This document shows positions 11,170 through 23,304 of a DNA stretch of 64,000 nt, piece by piece. Under the pieces are notes generated by a model, which was given only the letters and a program-made list of their open reading frames with translations, was not told where the DNA came from and searched no databases. Where the stretch lies: assembly GCA_036320915.1 (NCBI GenBank), contig JAXBDG010000016.1:310001-374000 (forward strand), given 5' to 3'. Source of the stretch: Linnemannia elongata (lineage: Eukaryota; Mortierellomycota; Mortierellomycetes; Mortierellales; Mortierellaceae). Every line of letters begins with the position of its first letter. Position 1 is the stretch's first letter. The position numbers and the translations under genes were made by a program.

Positions 11170-12923
11170 GGTGGTGGTAGTGAATGTGAGCTGAATGTGA
11201 AAATCAATCGGCTGTCGCAATTGCTCTCAGTCTTTGTTGGAAAGTGCTCGCTTGTCTTGTCGGAAGATACGTAGTTGGGGTGGTGGGGTGTATGATCCGG
11301 GACTAGCGAGTGTCCATGGTATATTGTAAAGAGAGTGAGTTGGTTCCTGGTTCCTTTTGGTTGTATTTTTCGTTGTCTGCGGAGGTGGTGGTTCCTGAAA
11401 GTGTGGTATGAAAGGGAGAGAGAAACAAAGCGAATAAGAAGAGGGCAAAGAAGTGAGAAAGTAGTCGGCGATAAAATATAGGGAACAAGGTACACACGCG
11501 TGTAAAGAGAGAAAAAGAAAAGGGCAGGTTGGCGAAAGGGATAAAAGGGATACAGGGGGAGAAGGGAGGAAGGTGTGATGAGTGAACAGGAAGAATGAAA
11601 GAAAGAAAAGGCAGGTTAGAAGGACAAGTCGAATCTCGTTCGTGCACAATGCTGTAAGGACTGGTCCTGGTGATGATCACTCATGCATACTTTTGCTGAC
11701 CAAGAGTGACCTGTGTTGCTGACACTCCTTTTTAACTTTTTTTTATTTCCGTCCTGTGGTGATGGTGCTGCAGCAGGTGTTGGGTGGGTGTGTGAGAATA
11801 AAGTAAGCTGACAGGTTGAGTGGTGCAGGAGACAGGCAGTTGACGGAGACAAAAAAAAAGGGATCTAAAGGGGGAGTGAAACGAGATGTGGTGCAGGAGG
11901 TTGTCTGGCTGACTGGCAGGTGGATGGTCGGAAGAAGGAAGAAGGAAGGGGTGAGCGAGTGTAATGAGAAGTGTAAAGGGAGAGATGCAGAGAGAGAGAA
12001 AGAGAGAAACGAAGTATGAAGAAAGGGAGGTACTGTGATGAGTGAGTGGATGAAGGAGAAAGAAGATGATGAACGGAGGCAAAGGAAGGGAAGGGTAAAG
12101 GGTAAGGGTGAGGGTACAAGTGATAGTGAAGGAGAGGGAATAGAAGGGAAAATGGTTGAGAGCATTTTGTCGTCAAGAGGAGAGAGTATGTGTGTGTGTG
12201 TGAGAGAGAGAGAGAGAAAGGATCGGATGTCTGTCAATGGTGTAACATCATTGCATGTAAAATCATCATCATCAACAACAACAACAGCGACAAGGAAGTG
12301 AAGGAACAAATAAGCTTGCGCGAGATAAAAGGCAGCTTTCCCGAGACTTTATACCATAACCATTGGCCAAGACAATAAGACAAGGACAAAGCAAGCAGAA
12401 ACAAAGCAGGGGTTGCGAATGAAGGCAATGTAAATGAAAAGTGTGCATGCTACATAGCCCCTCCTCATCCAAGGCAGGGCATCCAGCTTTATTTTATTTT
12501 ATTTTTTCCTATCTTTTTTCATAATTTGATTCAAATGGGGGATGTCGATTGACCAACCACGGCGGTTCTCCCAGAATACCCTTGTGTATCCCACTGAAAA
12601 TCAACCGATAATAGAAAGAACAGAGATGAACCTCGCTATCGTCTTCTATGATTAGTGTTACTGTTGAGAGCACTGTGTCTGCCTTTCATTTGCATTTTTG
12701 TTTTTTGTTTTCATTTCATTTCATATGCCAGTCCTATCATTATCGCCTTGGTACTACTACTCCTACAACTACTGTCCATTGCTACTGTACTACTTTTGAG
12801 GCTAATGCATTACATCAACGTCCTCTCTCTCTCTCTATCTCTCTCTTTGTCCAACTGACATCAAAGCTCTCCCTGTCGTGTGCCTCCAAAACTGTAAACG
12901 AAACACCAACGCACCAACCTACA
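11170..12923. other. Pyrimidine-rich leader and spacer
   Basis: No gene is supported. The plus strand is almost pure purine for about 900 bp (11400-12300), so the minus strand provides a very long CT-rich leader or promoter for the RGS gene. It contains a (TG)n(AG)n tract at about 12189-12218. Many overlapping open frames here are simple consequences of the base skew. Confidence 0.6.
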
Positions 12924-13706
12924 TCACTCATCTCCACCAGACAACTCACCCGACTCCTTGAGCGCCTGTAACCGATAATACTCACTCTCAAGCCACTCCC
13001 GAACTCTCGGACAAGACTCCAATCCCAACGCAACCGCAACCTGATCCCACCGCCCCTCCAAATCCAAGTATTGGACACACCCCCAGATCGCCATTTGATC
13101 TGAAATCGACCGTCTCTCTGTGCTGTTTTCATCCTCCTCCTCGTCGTCGTTGTTTCCGCTGGTGACAGTGATGGATGCTGTCTCTGTCTGGGAAGGTGAG
13201 CGATCGTCGACGACGACGACGGTGGTGTTGACTGCGTCCATGCCATTGTTGATACAGTTGTTGTTGGGCATCAAGGGTAGAGGTAGAAAGCATTGAGTAG
13301 AGGCATTGTGGTTGTTGACGTTGTCGTTAAGCATATCGGGCATAGGCGGGGAATTCTGATTGGACGAGACGCTGTACTTTTCGCTGTTCTCGTTGAGCAC
13401 GCCGGGTTTGGATAGGAAGTAAGGCATGATGGTGAGAACACTATCACCATTTTCCTCTTCATCCACCGAGTTAGTGTCATCATCACCAGCATACCCACTA
13501 CCATCCTCTCGCTCCCCATCACCGTCACTCATTTCTAACCCCAAAGATGGAGAGTACGACGGCGATGGCATCGCAGATTGTGATCGTGAGGGCGACACCG
13601 ACCGAGTCGAACGAGGCGAAGGGGCGATCCAGAATGTAGGTGTCCCTTCTCTTAACCCTTGCTCAACATCCAAACACATGCTCTTCTCACTCTCTTCCCC
13701 TGATCG

Positions 13707-13742
<36 letters not shown>

Positions 13743-14483
13743 GGTATTGTGCTGCTGTTGCCGTTGTTGTTGGTAGTGGTAGTATCCTTCCGGATGGTCC
13801 GGGTCATACTCTCCTGGCATCACAAAGTACTCCATATACTCAACATCATATCCCGAACTCTGGACCCCATCACGCCGCCGTCCATCCGCATCCTCGAATT
13901 TCCGCATCAAATGCTCATGCTCGTACTCTTGAGACTCGAAATAGACTCGAGTCATCTTCGACAAACGTGTTGACCGGCGCAAGGGAGTCGCCGCCGTCTG
14001 CTCTGTCTCGCTCAAAGTTGAAGGGGCATAGGAAGAAGAGGAAGAAGATGTAGTACAATTCGAGTCGCTGTTAGAAGAATCCTGGTCTTGGTCGAGTCCA
14101 TCCTGATCCATCACGCCATCCGAGGAGTCAATTTCCGAAACTGGTGGCACATAGTTATCCTTGCTTTTAATCCTGCCACGACCACGACCACGACCACCAT
14201 GATTATTACGTCCCCGTGCAGCAGCTACTGATGCAGCTGCTCGTTGACCACGCTTGTAGTGGCGGGTTCCCTTAGGGGCTGTTTGCAGGGTAGAGATCTT
14301 GAGACGGAGTACAAGTCGCGGATGCTCACTATTCTCGTTGTTGCCTGTGTTGTAGGTATTATCGCTGTTGTCGATGCTGTTGCTGTTAATGTAGTTGATG
14401 TCAGGGTTGGTGTTATCTTTGTAGTCCTCAGCAGAGGGAGGAGGAGTGGGATGGTGACGGAGGTAGTCGGTAAACCTTGTCAT
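12924..14483 (-). CDS. Acidic low-complexity protein with C-terminal Myb/SANT-like helix region
   Basis: Single exon, 519 aa. I recognise no named family. From the N-terminus: an Asn-rich segment (20-55); a basic Gly-Arg stretch (about 85-105, RGRNNHGGRGRGRGRIKSK) resembling an AT-hook or RGG element; TPLRRSTRLSK (about 165); a Gln tract; and an 11-residue or longer Asp run encoded by (TCA)n at 13708-13742. The last 60 residues are the only compact part: WGCVQYLDLEGRWDQVAVAL, then VREWLESEYYRLQAL, whose W...GRW..VA..L pattern is reminiscent of a Myb/SANT helix bundle. Together these suggest a nuclear chromatin-associated or transcriptional protein, but that is inference. The start is the first ATG of the open frame. 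Confidence 0.75.
13708..13742. repeat. (ATC)n microsatellite inside coding sequence
   Basis: About 11-12 uninterrupted triplets encode a poly-Asp run in the protein at 12924-14483. It is expected to vary in length between strains. Confidence 0.9.
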
Positions 14484-15167
14484 CTTATTGGACTCTGTGA
14501 TATAATCTCGTCTGTGGCGGAAGGATTTCTTGAGTGAATTGTTTCCTTGAATAGTGGGCTTAGAAGCGTCTTCTCACGAACGAGGTGAGTCGATACGGAA
14601 GAGGTGAAAAGACGTGAAAGAGGGAATAAGAGGAACGGTGAGCGTGAGTATTCTGTGACCGCGAGTAGGATGTATATGATGAAGGAAATGAAATGGTTGT
14701 GTCGAAAAAAGAAAAAAAGAAAAAAAGAAAAAAAAAAAAAACAATGGCATTGAATGCAGGGCAAATGCATCATTGATCATTGATTAAACGCGTTTGTTTT
14801 GGGTACGCTTGCCAAAATGATCGAATACGGCCAAGCTTCCAGCTTTTCCCAATCTAAACGCATCCTATCAGTCAAACGCGTCCTCATCATGCATAGTAGT
14901 ATATTTGATCAGTAATGAGTGGTCCTTTCATCCAATCACTATTGCTCGCTTTTTTCTACTCTTACCCCTGGTTTCCGTAGTGGCTCACCGCCTCTTTATT
15001 CTTAGTCTCATTTTCTTATTTTCTTGTCTCATTTTGCATAAAAGGGTTTTTCTCTCCCCCTTCCTTCCCTCGGTTTTATTCTCCCTCTTTCTTTTTCCAC
15101 CCTTCTTCCCACACTCACTTCACACCCACTCTTTCACACTTCACACCCACAGCACCCATCCTTCACA
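14484..15167. other. Divergent promoter region of 12924-14483 (-) and MET17 (+)
   Basis: It contains an A-rich run at 14705-14742 and, near 14780-14880, several AAACGCGT/AAACGC motifs in both directions that could be regulatory. A TATA-like box for MET17 is listed separately. The final 150 bp before MET17 are CT-rich, a common fungal transcription start context. No gene is seen. Confidence 0.6.
15037..15044 (+). promoter_or_regulatory. TATA-like box of MET17
   Basis: CATAAAAG lies 124 bp upstream of the MET17 ATG and is followed by a CT-rich tract. The position and sequence fit a core promoter; it is untested. Confidence 0.5.
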
Positions 15168-17331
<2,164 letters not shown>

Positions 17332-18111
17332 GCAACTTTTTCATTTTTGTTCTTTCAGGAACCAAAGGAACACAAAAATGGCGCAAACTGTCCTCTTTCG
17401 CGCATCCATGCATGCATAGATTTTGTTTGGACTGCGAAAGCAAAAAGAAAAATGTAGATGGAAGACTATAAATCCTATATGCTATATTGAATTGTACATC
17501 ATCAGAAATAAAACATAAGTAATAACAAACGTGTTGTATGGTTGTATCTCCTTTCATTCGTGTGGAGGGGCTTTGTTTCATTGTCGGTGTTACTCAGGGG
17601 AGAGGGTCGAAGGCCAGAGTTGTAGGACCGCTGTAAAGTCCTCAATTGGTACAGGGGGAGGGGAAGGGGTTGTAGTAGTGTAGCGGTAATAGGGTCCTAA
17701 AGAATACGAAACTGCAAAGCGCCAGCGAAACTCTTGTCAATTCTGCTCTTGTCCAAGAAGTTCTGTGTAAAAGGACAATGAGCAGACGAAAGAGCTCGGC
17801 GCACTCCTAATACTAGTCTACTAGGGAATGACTGCTAATCTAAGGCATCGCCGCCACTGCCTAGCCACCACATCTTTTTGTAACATCGGTTAAGGTACTC
17901 ACTCCTTTTGCCTAAAAAGTTTGCCCAGTAAAACACAGCGGAAACTTCCCTTCCATTTTGTTTAGCTGAGGAAACACTGCCACAGAGGACTCTTTTTTGG
18001 TGCTGGTGTTGGTGCTGTGGTGGGAGAGGGAGAGGGGTTCTTGGAGGCTCTTGGAATTTTTTTGGAAAAAAAAGGATCGTTGACGTGTTACCGAGCCTAA
18101 CTTTAACGTTC

Positions 18112-18159
<48 letters not shown>

Positions 18160-19527
18160 GTTAAAGAACCTATTTGTAGCAGAGCTAGTGCAGCTGACGC
18201 ACGTTTTATATTTTAGATCCCGCGCTTAATCCTTCATTGTTCCTCTTTATTTTTATTTTTTTTTGCATGGTTGAATATCCTTTGGTGGCATCCTTTTAAT
18301 ACGAGACGGCAATAGTATGGCTTGGTTACATGTACACATTGTCTCTAGTTACAAGAGCAGCTATCGCACCCTTAGATATGTGTTAGACAGGGTATTGTGT
18401 GTTTTTTTTGGCGATGTTATGTTTCTAACGCTGTACTTTTACATAACAAACGAACCCGCGTACTACCTGCACCGTTGCCTTTCATAGACTCTACAATCCT
18501 CATTTGACATTATTACCTTTATTCTCTACGTATCACTGTACATTCACATTCTACTTCACTTGGATAGTTAGCTCTCTGTCTTCTACACTATTAATGACAA
18601 AACGTAAAGCGAAAAACAGGAGGAGTAAGGAATAGTGGCGAGACGAAGAGACAATGAAAAGAAAAGACAAGATCAACAAGCAAGAAATGCTGTTTATTAT
18701 TACAGAGGAGGTTATTTAGATGCCATGGCAGAGAGGGTGGAGACTAAGCGAGGGTGAGAAGTAGGTGTCATTGTGATTTACGCCATTGCTACTGAAGATA
18801 AAGTGTGTAAGAAAACTTTCGGCGCAGAACCTTGTGTGTCATGTTTTTGAAAAGCATACGTGAGCACCAGAGAATAAAAGTATAAACAAGTGTTTAAGAG
18901 AAAAGAGAAAAAGAGGTAAGAAGAGGAAGAAGAAGAAGAAGAGTACATTAGTGGACAAGAGAGAACGAGAGGAAAAAGAAGGAAAAAGCGGATAGATGAA
19001 TACGTGACCAAGGGGATGAGGAAGAGTACGGTGTAAAAATGTGTAAAAAAACGAAATACTACTACAAGCTTAAAAACCATGCTAGGCACAAACTGCGAGC
19101 ATTCATATGTGTTTTTAGTCACCAGGTTGAGGCGCTTGTTTGTCAAGAGGATCCTAGGATGTGGCTTAGATTGACTAGGCATAGGATCTAGAAGGTTACT
19201 TCTGTGACGAAACTATATTAGATCTATTATCCTCATACTACTGTAACAGCGACAGAATGAGAAGTACTGAGCAGTTTGTCCTTGGAAGAACTGATTTTTT
19301 TAAAAAAAAACTAGAATAGTGCTCGCGACTTTGCTCGCAGAGATGCTGGGTGAAAAAAAACATGAGTGTGATTTTTTTACATCTCTATTTCTGTAAGCTA
19401 CTCTCCTGTACTTACTCCTTTGTTCACTACCCCATTTTTTTCTCGTGTCATTTTTTTTCTGTCACCCAGGGCAAGAAATTCTGGTAAACAACATTGATTG
19501 TATTGTACAGCCATATGGTGTATCGGA
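17332..19527. other. Long intergenic region, no supported gene
   Basis: It holds the MET17 3' flank and about 2 kb without a coherent reading frame or splice-linked exons. It contains a 45-bp A-run (18113-18157) and several shorter A and T runs. The purine-rich tract at 18590-18990 gives artefact open frames. Confidence 0.6.
18113..18157. repeat. Poly(A) tract of 45 bp
   Basis: An uninterrupted run of A. It could be the tail of an old retroposed copy or a simple homopolymer; no clear target-site duplication flanks it. Confidence 0.9.
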
Positions 19528-19761
19528 ATGCCATCACAAAGCCAGGAACTTGACATTGACAGTCACAACGAGGCATCAGAGATGAAGGTCGCTCAATTTA
19601 CATGGGTTAGTACAGAAATACCTCTTAAATATGATTTAGCGTACTCTTGCTCCAACTTGTATTACGAAGACGACGAAGGAGGTCTTACGTCCATTATCCG
19701 AGCAGATGAGCCATGTCTGTATAATCAATCTTCATTGGTTGCACTCGAGAAACTAAACTGA
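19528..19761 (+). CDS. Small hypothetical ORF (77 aa)
   Basis: Open frame starting MPSQSQELDIDSH and ending ALEKLN, with no recognised domain or signal peptide. Its middle (YEDDEGGLTSIIRADEPCL) is encoded by a 59-bp segment that recurs inverted at 19874-19932, just beyond the stop codon of the neighbouring minus-strand gene. It may be a fragment of a duplicated gene. No convincing promoter was seen. Confidence 0.3.
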   Translation: MPSQSQELDIDSHNEASEMKVAQFTWVSTEIPLKYDLAYSCSNLYYEDDEGGLTSIIRADEPCLYNQSSLVALEKLN

Positions 19762-19932
19762 GAAAATAAAAATGAACCTGCTCGATCTCTGCACGCTATC
19801 TTTCTGACCGAGCACGGAAGGAAAAGAAAAGAAAAGCTAAGCTAAACTAAACCAAAGGGAAGGTAGGGAGGGCACAGACATGACTCGTCTGCTCGGGTAA
19901 TGGACGTAAGACTTCCTTCGTCGTCTTCGTAA
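19662..19932. repeat. 59-bp inverted repeat pair
   Basis: Arm 1 is 19662-19720 and arm 2 is 19874-19932. Reading arm 2 in reverse complement, they differ at 4 of 59 positions, all transitions. The spacer is 153 bp. Arm 2 lies 5 bp from the stop codon of the secreted protein gene at 19938. Confidence 0.9.
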
Positions 19933-19937
19933 CCCAT

Positions 19938-20237
19938 TTAATCTTTCTTAGTCGGAAAAATATTTGCAAGAGCTGCGATAACAGCATCGAAGGGGTTTGG
20001 TGCTACATCTTTTGGCGTCTCTTGAGATGTATTCTCACTTGATACTGGTGTTGGATTGTCTTCTTTTGCGCATCTATCGACCTGTAATTCTCGGTTCCGT
20101 AAACATTTATATCCTTCCGTACATTGACTATCCATTATGCAGCCTTCACCCGGCTGATGATCTCCAGCTTGAGCGAATTCCAGCATGATCAGAAATACTG
20201 CAAACAGCAGCATGTAAGTTAGCTGATTCTTAAGCAT
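19938..20237 (-). CDS. Small secreted protein, 4 Cys (SSP1)
   Basis: 99 aa. Residues 1-24 form a strong signal peptide (LTYMLLFAVFLIMLEFAQA, predicted cut after AQA). The mature 75 residues have four Cys in a C-x5-C-x5-C-x10-C pattern (GCIMDSQCTEGYKCLRNREL...RC), then a Pro/Thr/Ser-rich acidic tail ending NIFPTKKD. This is an extracellular protein, perhaps an effector-like or wall-associated peptide; no family is recognised. I start it at the ATG at 20237 because the longer open frame begins at a TTG. The 330-bp leader is CT/CA-rich and contains a possible 5'UTR intron. A TATA box and a pyrimidine array lie upstream, as for the genes at 22446 and 48162. Confidence 0.75.
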   Translation of the reverse strand: MLKNQLTYMLLFAVFLIMLEFAQAGDHQPGEGCIMDSQCTEGYKCLRNRELQVDRCAKEDNPTPVSSENTSQETPKDVAPNPFDAVIAALANIFPTKKD

Positions 20238-20567
20238 TGTCAAGAGATCGACGGACTTTGTAGTTTTGATGAGGTTGATGGTTGGTGTAATTTTTGAATC
20301 AGAGTGGGCGTTTGTGATTTGTGGGAGGCCAGAGGATATAGCAATATTGGTTAGATTTTCAAAAGCTTACTGCCCCTTCATCACATTTGAAAATCTTTCC
20401 TTCATTTGGCCTTACGTGAATCTGGTCAGATGCGTGCGTGGTTTGTACAGATCTTGTGAGCGTTGCTGTGAGAACTACTGCAAGTGACTGCGAGACTGAT
20501 ATGAGAGTTTTATGAGGGAGTTCGTTGATTTGGTAGTAGTTGCAAGATACCTTGGTGGGTGCGACTT

Positions 20568-20577
20568 CCTTTTATAT
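20568..20577 (-). promoter_or_regulatory. TATA box of SSP1
   Basis: On the minus strand ATATAAAAGG, about 330 bp upstream of the start codon of the secreted protein at 20237. It lies between that gene and the pyrimidine array, as at 22169 and 47808. Confidence 0.55.
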
Positions 20578-20639
20578 GTCAAGGTGGTCGAAAAGAAACG
20601 AACAAATCATGTTGTCATTGGACTTGCACAGAGTAAACG

Positions 20640-21070
20640 AATCATGGACCCTAAGGGGATCTTAAGAATGCCACAAAAAGGATCAAGGGGACACAGAAAG
20701 AAAAAAATGGCCAAAGAACTGGGCTCGGAGGAGAAAGCCAAAGAATCAAGGGGAGAGACAGAGAGAGAAAAAACAGGGTCAAAAAAGAGGAGCTCGAAAA
20801 AGAAAAGCCGAAGGATCAAGGGAGACAGAAAGAAAAAAAGACGAAAGAAGAGGGGCTCGAAAAAGACCAAGGGGATCTAAAAAAGAACACGGGGTGTAGA
20901 AAGAGAGAAAAAAAGACAAAAGAAGGGGGTTTTGAAGAAGACCAAGGAACGAACTGGAGAGATGTCGAAAAAGATCAGGGTGTGTGTGTTGAAAAGAAAA
21001 AAGAAGAAGGGGCTCAAAAAGACCAAGGGGAACTGAAGGGATGCCAAAAAAATGGAAGATTGAAATTAAG
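20640..21070 (-). repeat. Pyrimidine array upstream of SSP1
   Basis: On the minus strand this is a degenerate array of units such as CCCTTGATCCTTTTT and CCCCTTGGTCTTTTTCGAG. On the plus strand it is purine-only and yields a false Lys/Arg-rich frame. It is the mirror image of the array at 21130-22050. Confidence 0.75.
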
Positions 21071-21129
21071 TAGAAGAGCAAAACATATAAAAAAGGAATT
21101 TCGTAATATTAGAAGGGCAAAAGTGATAA

Positions 21130-22050
21130 CCGGCGAAGGATAAATGTGCCCTTGGTGTTGCCCTTTGGTGTTGTCCTTTAATATTACCCTTTGGTGTTAT
21201 CTCTTAGAGCTACCCTTTGGTGTTGTCCCTTAGTGTTGTCCCTCGATGATGCCCCTTGGTGTTATCCCTTGATCTAGCCTTTTGATATTTGCCCTTGGGT
21301 GTCGTCCCTTGATGTTGTCCATTGCTCCTGTCCCTTGATACTGTCCCTTGATACTGTCACTTGGTGTTGTCTCTTGGTGTTTTCCCTTGATGTTGCCCTT
21401 TGGTGTTATCCTTGGTCTTTTTCCAGCATCCCTTGAACTTTTCCTAGCATTCCTTGGTTTTTCCTTGGCACGCCTTGATTTTTTAGACCTCTCTCTCTTC
21501 GATCTTTTTCTAGCATCCCCTGATTTTTTTCTGGAGTCCCTTGTTCTTTCTCAGCATCCTTTGTTATTTTTCCCATCCTTAAATTTTCATATCCTTTATC
21601 TTTTGTCTGGTAGGAATAAATTAGTAACGAGTGTGAAAGATGTCATTTATTCCCTCCTTGTCTCTGGATAGCTTTATGGGCTTGAGCGGAGACAAGTGCG
21701 TGGTCAAGCCACTTCGTTTAATAAAAGAAAAGAACAAGGAAGTGCTCTCCAATGAGAATCACACCTAAAACGTAACAATTGCCCTTGATGTTGTCCTCAT
21801 TCCTTTTCAGTTTGCCTTGAGCTTCTCTCAACGTGCGTCTGCTGTCTCAGCACCCCTTCTATCTTTCGTTCTCAGAGTGCCCCTGATAATTTTCCATCCC
21901 TTGATTTTTCCCATGTCGTCCACTGGCGTTACTGGCGTTGTTCCTTGGCCTTCTCTGTCATGTGTCTCTTTAATCATGCCCCATATTTCTTTGGTATCAC
22001 TCCTGTTCTAAGGTTATCATTGATTTTTTTTCACCTTTTTTCAGCACCCC
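21130..22050 (+). repeat. Pyrimidine array upstream of SSP2
   Basis: The left part has about 20 degenerate units of a 15-17-bp motif (CCCTTGGTGTTGTC / CCCTTTGGTGTTAT). The right part has CATCCCTTGATTTTTT-type units. It ends about 120 bp before the TATA box at 22169. The same unit type occurs at 46080-47700 and 49240-49740. Confidence 0.8.
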
Positions 22051-22168
22051 TTTTGTTTACTCAATCGTTTTAACCTCCATCCTTGGTGATAGTAGACAGG
22101 TTTTAGTATCACACAATCATCCTTTTAGCTGTGTCGCACCATCAAGTCACGCTCTTCTCTGTACTCTG

Positions 22169-22176
22169 TATATAAG
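22169..22176 (+). promoter_or_regulatory. TATA box of SSP2
   Basis: TATATAAG followed by GACACTTTACTTGTC, 270 bp upstream of the proposed start codon at 22446. Position and context parallel the TATA boxes at 47808 and 49757. Confidence 0.65.
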
Positions 22177-22445
22177 GACACTTTACTTGTCACCTCCTTC
22201 TTTTCACTCATCTGTAACAATACGACCCGGAAACAAGGTAAGGACGTCTCTGTTCACACTCTCTCTTTTCCTGTACTGTAGTGCGCTGTATGTTTCTGGC
22301 CCTTCGTTCATCTAACACTTACATGTGTTTCTTCTAGACTGCTCTTCTCCTTAGCACCATCCTCCAAGTAGAGTCACGCTGTGTACCAGACTAATTCACT
22401 CTCTCTTGTCGTCCATATTTTCCTCATAACCTTCTATCAACAAGC

Positions 22446-23000
22446 ATGGTATGACTGTCTGTTTTTTCTCTTTTCTATACTAAGTAATACAGTGATCTCA
22501 TTATATTGTATGGTTTCTATCTCATTCTGGCAACAAACCAATTCTGTCTCTTACCGCACTCTTTCCAGAAACTCTACATGAACGTTTGCAAGGCAGCTGC
22601 CTTGAGCTTCTGTTTAATCCTATCATTGTTTCCCACGAGTGGTATGGCAACACTAGAAGACATAAACTTCGTCTCTCCGAGTTCCGTGGCACAGCAGCTC
22701 CAACAAATCAACGCTCCTGGCCAAACCCTGTATGCCTCAAACCAGAATGGACAGTTTCGGTTGCTACCTTCCACTGTGTCTTTGGGAAGTCCCAATGGCA
22801 TGGTCTCATACACCCTCAGTGGAGACATTCCCAATCTTTACCTTATCAGCCCTGGAGGAATACAATTTCCTCTCCAGTATGTTTTGAATAACGGAAACGT
22901 GAATTTCTACATCATCATCACCGGTCAGTACATCCGACTCCCATTCACTGGCGGCCCCCCAGTGCCACGTTCAACCCAAGATCTCCAACAAGCTCCCTAA
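22446..23000 (+). CDS. Small secreted protein without Cys in mature part (SSP2)
   Basis: The proposed exons are 22446..22448 (only the ATG) and 22569..23000, 144 aa. The intron GTATGA...TTTCCAG starts straight after the start codon and gives MKLYMNVCKAAALSFCLILS. Without it, the next ATG at 22578 gives 140 aa and the same product. Residues 1-28 are a signal peptide (cut near TSGMA). The mature chain of about 116 residues has no Cys and is rich in Gly, Ser, Asn, Gln and aromatic residues, with alternating strand-like segments (QTLYASNQNGQFRLLPS, NVNFYIIITGQYIRLPF), suggesting a small beta-sandwich. I recognise no family. A further 5'UTR intron (GTAAGGACG...TTCTAG, about 22236-22337) is likely. 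The 3' flank carries TATATG/AATAAA-like signals. Confidence 0.7.
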
Positions 23001-23304
23001 TTGTTCGGTGATGTCACCCTTTTACTACATCTGTAGTTCTGTTTCGCCCTAATTGATTCCCTGTATCTAATAGTATATGTAGAACAAACTCGCTTATTCC
23101 TATAGTATATCTAGAACTAGAATACACGCGGATTTTGCTTATTTTACCACGTCCCTCATTTTCGTCCTCTCAGCCTGGTCTATTTTCTGGCCCGGGGGTT
23201 GATGAAATAAAGGGTTACTTTTTATTTGATAATGAACTCTCTATATATTTGTGAGCTCAATAAACGGTCAACCACACCTTTCTTTCTCGTCAACTTCTTT
23301 TCAC

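Noticed and set aside
10425..11495. 356-codon Pro/His/Thr-rich minus frame
   Set aside because: It overlaps exon 1 of the RGS gene in another frame and only reflects the base composition.
11743..12309. 188-codon Ser/Leu/Phe-rich minus frame
   Set aside because: It lies in the pyrimidine-rich leader; its composition is explained by CT strand bias and it has no domain.
18113..18157. Poly(A) tract as proof of a retroposon
   Set aside because: No target-site duplication or body with a recognisable promoter was seen; kept only as a homopolymer repeat.
20512..20880. Lys/Arg-rich 122-codon frame
   Set aside because: It is the purine strand of a pyrimidine array; it lacks an independent promoter and domain.
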